The notes under the pieces: model-generated
Databases searched by the model: none
Seen by the model: only the letters and a program-made list of their open reading frames with translations
What the model was told of the DNA's origin: nothing
Part shown: positions 59,109 to 64,000 of the stretch, in pieces
Layout: the number at the start of each line of letters is the position of its first letter
How positions within the stretch are numbered: the first letter of the stretch is position 1
Made by a program: the position numbers and the translations under genes
DNA from: Knoxdaviesia capensis
Taxonomy: Eukaryota; Ascomycota; Sordariomycetes; Microascales; Gondwanamycetaceae
Length of the DNA stretch: 64,000 nt
Direction of reading: 5' to 3'
Assembly: GCA_001510575.1 (NCBI GenBank)
Contig: LNGK01000001.1
Coordinates: forward strand, 930,001-994,000

Positions 59109-59744
59109 CTAAGAATCCCTCGAAACCTTCGGATACCTGCTATACACTTTCACCGGCGATCGCACCGTAAACGTGGTCTTCCGCACACTCCTGCGCGGCG
59201 AGTGCCGCCGCCGGCGATACGCCCTGTGCTGGCGTCGCTCCTCCGACTTCCCGGCCTGCTGCTGGCGATACGCATCCTCCTCCGGCGTGAACACGGGCTG
59301 CTGCGAGTACGTCGCGTGCGGCGCCGCCGCCGCGGCAGCCGGAGCCGGGCCCGGAGGCGCCGGGCCCTCGGCTCCCGACGCCGGCACGGACGACGCAGAC
59401 GACGTCGAGGTGGAGATGGTCGGCTGCGACGACACGGAGGCGGCCGAGCGGGCGGCCGTGTACACCCGGGCGGTGGCGCGGGTCCTGGCGCGCGCGATGC
59501 GCAGGAAACTCACCAGGCAGATGCAGTAGAGCAGCCACAGCGTCAGCAGGAAGCCGCCGATGCCGCCGATGATGATCCCCGCCACGGTGCCGCTGGACTC
59601 GCGGGGCGGCGCGAGGAGGGCCGGCTGCGGGTCGGCGGGTTGTTGGCGTGGGAGAACCGGGAGTGGGGAGTGACTGGTAGGGACGGGAGACATGTCGGAG
59701 AGATAGGCATAGTTGACTGATACCTCCTGAATTAGGCCGGACAT
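59109..59744 (-). CDS. Small single-pass membrane protein of unknown function
   Basis: A frame of 211 residues if started at the ATG at 59744, or 194 if started at 59693. A Pro-rich N-terminal segment precedes one strong membrane span with glycine zipper spacing (TVAGIIIGGIGGFLLTLWLL..), about residues 53-81. A basic stretch follows (RIARARTRATAR), suggesting an outside-N, inside-C topology. The long tail is Ser/Ala/Pro-rich and ends in an Arg-rich patch (RRRRHSPRRSVRK). The frame stays open above 59744 with more hydrophobic residues (VLVFAAIFMSGL), so an upstream exon or different start could add a signal peptide. A TATATAT element lies at about 59828. I do not recognise the family; the architecture resembles fungal surface sensors or septal membrane proteins only in general terms. 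Confidence 0.55.
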   Translation of the reverse strand: MSGLIQEVSVNYAYLSDMSPVPTSHSPLPVLPRQQPADPQPALLAPPRESSGTVAGIIIGGIGGFLLTLWLLYCICLVSFLRIARARTRATARVYTAARSAASVSSQPTISTSTSSASSVPASGAEGPAPPGPAPAAAAAAPHATYSQQPVFTPEEDAYRQQQAGKSEERRQHRAYRRRRHSPRRSVRKTTFTVRSPVKVYSRYPKVSRDS

Positions 59745-60215
59745 GAAGATGGCTGCAAAAACTAAGACACGCCGAAACCACACCCAGACAGTCTGGCTCG
59801 AGCTCCAGTCGCCTGGGCCAGCGGTGCTATATATGCGACCCGCGGTATCCCCATCGGGCGGGCTCTTGTGTCTCCACACTCGACAACTCAGTTTCACTAC
59901 TTACACGGGTCTTGTGCTCTCAATCGGGCCACGAATCAGGTCGCGATGGAGGTTCAAGATGTTGTGGCCTGTTAGGGTTAGGGTTGCCCCTGAATGGAGT
60001 TGGGGGCTGAATACCGGTGCTACTGCAGCAATCTTGCGGTTGGATTTGGGGTTTTGCGGGTCCGTAAAGGAAGATTTGTTTTGATTGCCAAACTTAGAAT
60101 GAGTTTCGTACGGAATATACTGCTATATCTCGGAATGGGGAAAACAGACTTGTTCATTCATTGAAAGTTGTTCACATGCTGTACGAGCCAACTCTCTCGC
60201 CAAGATCTAATTCCG
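59745..60215. other. Short intergenic region with a telomere-like motif
   Basis: Promoter of the small membrane-protein gene on the left; GTTAGGGTTAGGGTTG near 59972-59988 is the clearest telomere-like tract in the window. Nothing else seen. Confidence 0.5.
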
Positions 60216-61420
60216 TCATCTGCAGCAGCGGTCTGTTGGGTCGCCACAAGAACCATGTACCACGAGCGTCGAATCCCCACAGACTCGGTGACACAGAGCC
60301 ACCAGAGATAACACCGAGGACATGAGGCCGAAGAACTCGATGGTGAGGTATGCATAGAAGGGAGGAATGTGACCGCCGCCCTGCACGCTGTATCCGACCA
60401 GCTTCGTGCCATCGCCGTATTCAATCTTAGTCCACGCGGGGAGGGGATCTGCGGTGACGTTCTTGGAAAACTGCACATCTAGGATCTCGCTGCACTGGGT
60501 CAGCTGGGCGTCCAGGCTGTTGATCGCGGCGAAGTCGGCGGTGCCGTGGATGATTAGCATATTCGGCCGGTGGCCCTCGTAGCCGGGGTAGCTTGCAAGA
60601 CCGATATCCTTCCCCTTCTCGCGGGTGAAGGTGCTGGTCTTTTCGCCGAGCGGGCACATCGAATCTGACGACATGGGCTGTTGAGATTGGCGAGCCGGCC
60701 CAGTAGGCGGCCGGGACACCGGAGCACGAGCCTCGGGCGGTGAACACATCGGGGCCGGAGCACTAGCCTAGGGCGGTGAGAACATCGGGGGAGGGGGCGC
60801 CGAGCACGTTGGCCATCACGGCGCCCGACGAGCCGCCGACCGCGACCACGTAGTCGGGGTCGCCGCCGTACTTCTCTAGCGCCCACTTGGCCATGCCGGC
60901 CACACCCTGCGAGCCGCCGCCGCCGTCGTGCAGCGGCGACGCCGACGAGGACACGTCCCAGCAGTTCATGCCGCTCTGCGACTTGCTGGTGGAGAAGATC
61001 GGCACGAAGCCCAGGCGGTCGGCGTCTTGCACGAGCAGCGTCATCTGCGCATACATGATACATGATACTGGTTCCACCGCAGGCGTGCAGCTAGAAAGCG
61101 GGGGCGGTTGAGGTTGCGGTAGATATTTCGGTGCTGGTTTGACACGACTGACACGTCATGACCGTTTGTGTCGCATGAGCCACAGCGGATGTGATGGTGT
61201 TGTTGGAGAGTGGACATGGCGGGTGCCTGTGGGAAGGACTTACACCAAGAACGATCGCGGGCTTCGTGGCCAGTGTGGTCGGAGTGTTCACCAGGATGTG
61301 CGGCAGGCTGGACGGGTTGTCGCCTTGATCAGCCACCTGCTCCCACGCAGCCATAACGGCTACCGGGAGCGCGAGAACAGACAAGAGCAGAGGGAATAGA
61401 GACGGCGCTGTGTCGGTGTG
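60216..61420 (-). pseudogene. Broken CE1-family carbohydrate esterase (acetylxylan/feruloyl esterase type)
   Basis: Relatives are secreted serine esterases that deacylate plant cell-wall xylan. Parts in order on the minus strand are a hydrophobic signal-like stretch (LFPLLLSVLALPV), AAWEQVADQGDNPSSL, a GTAAGT..CTAG intron (about 61091-61243), LHACGGT in frame after it, YAQMTLLVQDADRLGFVPI, NCWDV, the nucleophile elbow GGSSGAVMANVL, SYPGYEGHRPNMLIIHGTAD and GHIPPF with the likely catalytic His. Three lesions break it. ACATGAT is tandemly repeated at 61053-61066 and shifts the frame. A 36-bp tandem duplication (60718-60753, 60754-60789) has a TAG in its first-read copy where the other has TCG. 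The frame changes again between about 60665 and 60700. No in-frame ATG precedes the signal-like stretch. The Ser, Asp and His regions survive, so decay looks recent. Confidence 0.8.
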
Positions 61421-63541
61421 TGTGCATGTGCGACTGCGTGACGTGAGGCGATGCTTGACCGTGACGCAGAGGATGCCGTGGAAGGGAGCGGGCGGTTTAG
61501 GGCGGAACGCGATATCACTGCCAAGAGAATCGATCAAGTGCAGCAGATGTTTGGGTGTGAAGGAAAGTCGGGCCCTGATATATAAGAGTCTGGAGAAGCA
61601 GGATTTCTGGGCGTCAGGCACAGTCCCAGTATATAGGGACCGTCAACCCAGGCTCCTTGCTGTGAAGAAGGAGAGCCCCTTTCTTGGCCTTCGTTACAGG
61701 ATATTTGTTTCCCTCTCGACAAGTGTTCCATGCATGAATTTCCCGGATTATATCAATTTGCTCGATGCCGGAAACCTGTGTCGGGAGTGAGGAACAACCT
61801 CTCGCCCACGGTTTCTGCATCCAGAGTCAAGAACACACTTGCGGTCCAGATTCCCTGGAGGCAATAATCTGGGGAGCCGATATTGCTGGCTGTCCTGGAT
61901 AATGTATGGTATAGCAGATCCACGATTTTTTCGCTAGTGCTACGTAACCACCGACGATGCAGCTGGGCAAACGAGCGCACGCCGGGTCCGCCTGGCTCGG
62001 GCGGGTGAGTGTGGTAATATCGCACGGAACAGAAATAGACGCTACACGTTTGGGGCTTCGGGGTTCCGGATTTCACAGAATTGACAGTCACTGCGAGCCA
62101 CTGAGAGCCAGTGAGAGCCAACTGAAAGTTGAAATTGGGTCTGCGCGAAAAGGGTCTTATGATACTCAGATGGTTGACGGCTCGAGGAACACGGTGGATG
62201 TGTGCTGGTGTGCGAGATGTCACTTGATCCTGCGCCGACATGGCGGGGCATGGAAGATATGAAAGGGCGGTCCCCACACTCTAACGGTCCTAAAGAGGGT
62301 CTGTCAAGATATAAAAAGGAATGGGAATGTGGTGCCTCCGGGAAGCTTGTTTGGCTTGATGTTGGAACTGATAACCTCAGGATGGTCACCTATGGTAGGG
62401 TTAGACCTTAACGCTAGGGTCTACTAGGGTCAAAACCACGAGTGTCCAGTCATGGCCAGGCTGCACTGACGACAAATGCCAGCCGTGGACGCTGCAGTAT
62501 TGGGTGATGCCGCGAAGCCCACAAGACCAATTCAATATTCAAAATCCAGACCTCAGAATGCATCTTCTAGAAGACTCACGTCCCAGACTTCCATCGATCT
62601 AATCGCGCTTCTCCATCCGCTGTTGTTCCACGTAGATTCTGCACGCCCAGATACACACAAAGTCACAGGTACATTTCCCGCCGCCAGGAGCACAGCCGCA
62701 AGCCAGGTACCCGGTACGGCCTAAGCGCGCAGCGACCGACCCACTTTTGTCTCTCGGATAAGTCATCGCGTCTTTGAAGCGCAACGGAATCATTTTTCTT
62801 CCTCGCTTTTTTTTCTTCTCTTCCACGTACGCCGACCTCCGATTGTTCTCGTCTCTTTTGCCGACCGTCGCCGACCACCCGGAGCCGACAATTCCACGTC
62901 CTTGCTTCACTGCCCGACTGCACTGCCGACTTCCTACCGGCGCTGCTATTCTTCTCTCCTATTAACCTTTCTTCTAGTGGCGTGCATTGTCTGTTTTTTC
63001 TCGTCACGCACTTGTTCTGGCCCTTTCGTGTTTCTTTGCCCTCTCTTCCGACTACTTAACTCATCGCCTCGTTTCTCCATGGTCTTGATCTCTCCTTGTC
63101 TTCATCGCCAAACGCTTCTATAGTGTTCCAATCTACTAGCCATTGTGCTATTATGTTGCATTCCTTGCCTCTTGTGCTATATCACGTCTTTGCGCTAGCT
63201 GCCTCCTCCTGCCTGGCACTAGTTCCTTAATCTATTTATCCGAATACCTTCCTCTAAATAACGACTATAACTATATCTCCTTTAACGACTTACCATCAAC
63301 ACGATACGGATTCTCTCCCCTATCTGATCCTCTATTACACCTACTATCATTGTGTATATATCGTCTGTCCTTGCATCTGCGACTCTAGCCGAATCCCCGC
63401 ACACGTCTTCGATCCCATAAACTCGACATTGTCGCCAACAGGGCTGTGGGCCGCACATATCCTAGTTTTTCCCTCCATCAACCAACTCTTGTTTCCGCGC
63501 CTCCTTACCCAACCGATCGACTGTTCATCCTCCCTCCAACG
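61421..63541. other. Intergenic region and leader of the last gene
   Basis: 61421-61640 probably held the esterase promoter (TATATAG-like on the minus strand near 61632). 62095-62125 has three GAGAGCCA-type units. 62800-63541 is pyrimidine-rich, with an AT-rich patch at about 63130-63360, and is likely the promoter and long leader (possibly with an intron) of the gene at 63542. No other gene supported. Confidence 0.45.
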
Positions 63542-64000
63542 ATGTATCAACCGGGCAACGGCTATGCGGCTGGCCCGGGTGCCGGTGCGCCGAACTTCAA
63601 TCCTTCACAAATGCCGGGTCCTGGCATGCCCGGCGGCCAACACCAGATGCTCTACGGTGCGCCTTTTGGTGGAATGGGTCCACAGGGCTTCGTGCCCGGC
63701 CCGAATGGCGCGCCGATGATGATGGGTGGTGGCCCCGCCGGCTTGATGGCCCCCCCGCAGGGAATGCCGCATATGGGTCCTAATGGAGAAGGTAAGTCTG
63801 GCGGTTGTGATGGCTACCTGGTGCTGGATATATGAGGCGTCAATCTGCGTGCACTCGCACTCGCCCGACCTACTCACCCCGTCGAGTACATAACTGATTA
63901 ACATGTGAAATCTTCTTATCACAGTCGGCGGCTTCCGCGATCAGCAGTTTCTTGCGCAGTTTGGCGCAGGCATGCCCCAGCAGCACATGCCGAACTTTAT
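63542..64000 (+). CDS. N-terminal part of a Gly/Pro/Met-rich protein, cut by the window end
   Basis: Exon 1 is 63542-63791, starting at an ATG after a pyrimidine-rich leader and ending at a GTAAGT donor. Exon 2 begins at 63925 after a TCACAG acceptor, in phase, and runs off the end. About 109 residues are visible. They are rich in Gly, Pro, Met and Gln (for example MMMGGGPAGLM), with a more ordered piece GGFRDQQFLAQFG after the splice. Such N termini are common in fungal chromatin and transcription-complex subunits, but the family cannot be named from this part. Confidence 0.7.

Overview
This window looks like nuclear DNA of a filamentous ascomycete (Pezizomycotina, most likely Eurotiomycetes; that placement is inference). 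The evidence is short GT..AG introns with fungal branch and splice signals, pyrimidine-rich 5' leaders, very GC-rich third codon positions in the housekeeping genes, and the gene set itself: a Dicer-like protein with a long N-terminal extension, a Sch9-type AGC kinase with a C2 domain, mannitol-1-phosphate dehydrogenase, and GINS subunit Psf2. No bacterial operon, CRISPR array, rRNA gene or convincing tRNA gene was seen.

Layout. 1-14.5 kb is gene-poor, rich in microsatellites and short palindromes; its only supported gene is a tiny two-exon zinc-ribbon protein (7.50-8.05 kb). 14.5-16.3 kb (minus) encodes a 575-residue disordered protein of unknown role. 16.3-23.4 kb is again gene-poor. 23.4-39.1 kb is the compact housekeeping core: psf2 (minus), histidinol-phosphate aminotransferase (minus), L-lactate dehydrogenase (plus, divergent from the aminotransferase), the Sch9-like kinase (plus) and glucose-6-phosphate isomerase (plus). 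39.1-49.7 kb is a second long gene-poor stretch. 49.8-58.7 kb holds mannitol-1-phosphate dehydrogenase and dcl1 (both plus). 59.1-61.4 kb (minus) holds a small single-pass membrane protein and a broken family CE1 carbohydrate esterase. The window ends inside the second exon of a Gly/Pro/Met-rich protein (63.5 kb onward).

The genes do not form one pathway or an evident biosynthetic cluster. Three concern central carbon flow: glucose-6-phosphate isomerase makes fructose-6-phosphate, mannitol-1-phosphate dehydrogenase reduces it to mannitol-1-phosphate, and lactate dehydrogenase can reoxidise NADH. The Sch9-like kinase is expected to act in nutrient signalling. Two promoters carry motifs that fit the job of their gene: a Gcn4/CpcA-type site above a TATA box for the histidine gene, and G1/S-type ACGCG plus TTTTGGCGG motifs above psf2.

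I did not find a new multi-gene system. The points most worth following up are the stepwise-broken CE1 esterase, the intergenic palindrome TACTGTACAGTA, the zinc-ribbon micro-protein with its long intron, the duplicated 3' flank of the lactate dehydrogenase gene and the G1/S-like psf2 promoter. Exon borders were set by eye from splice consensus and reading frame and may be off by a few bases.
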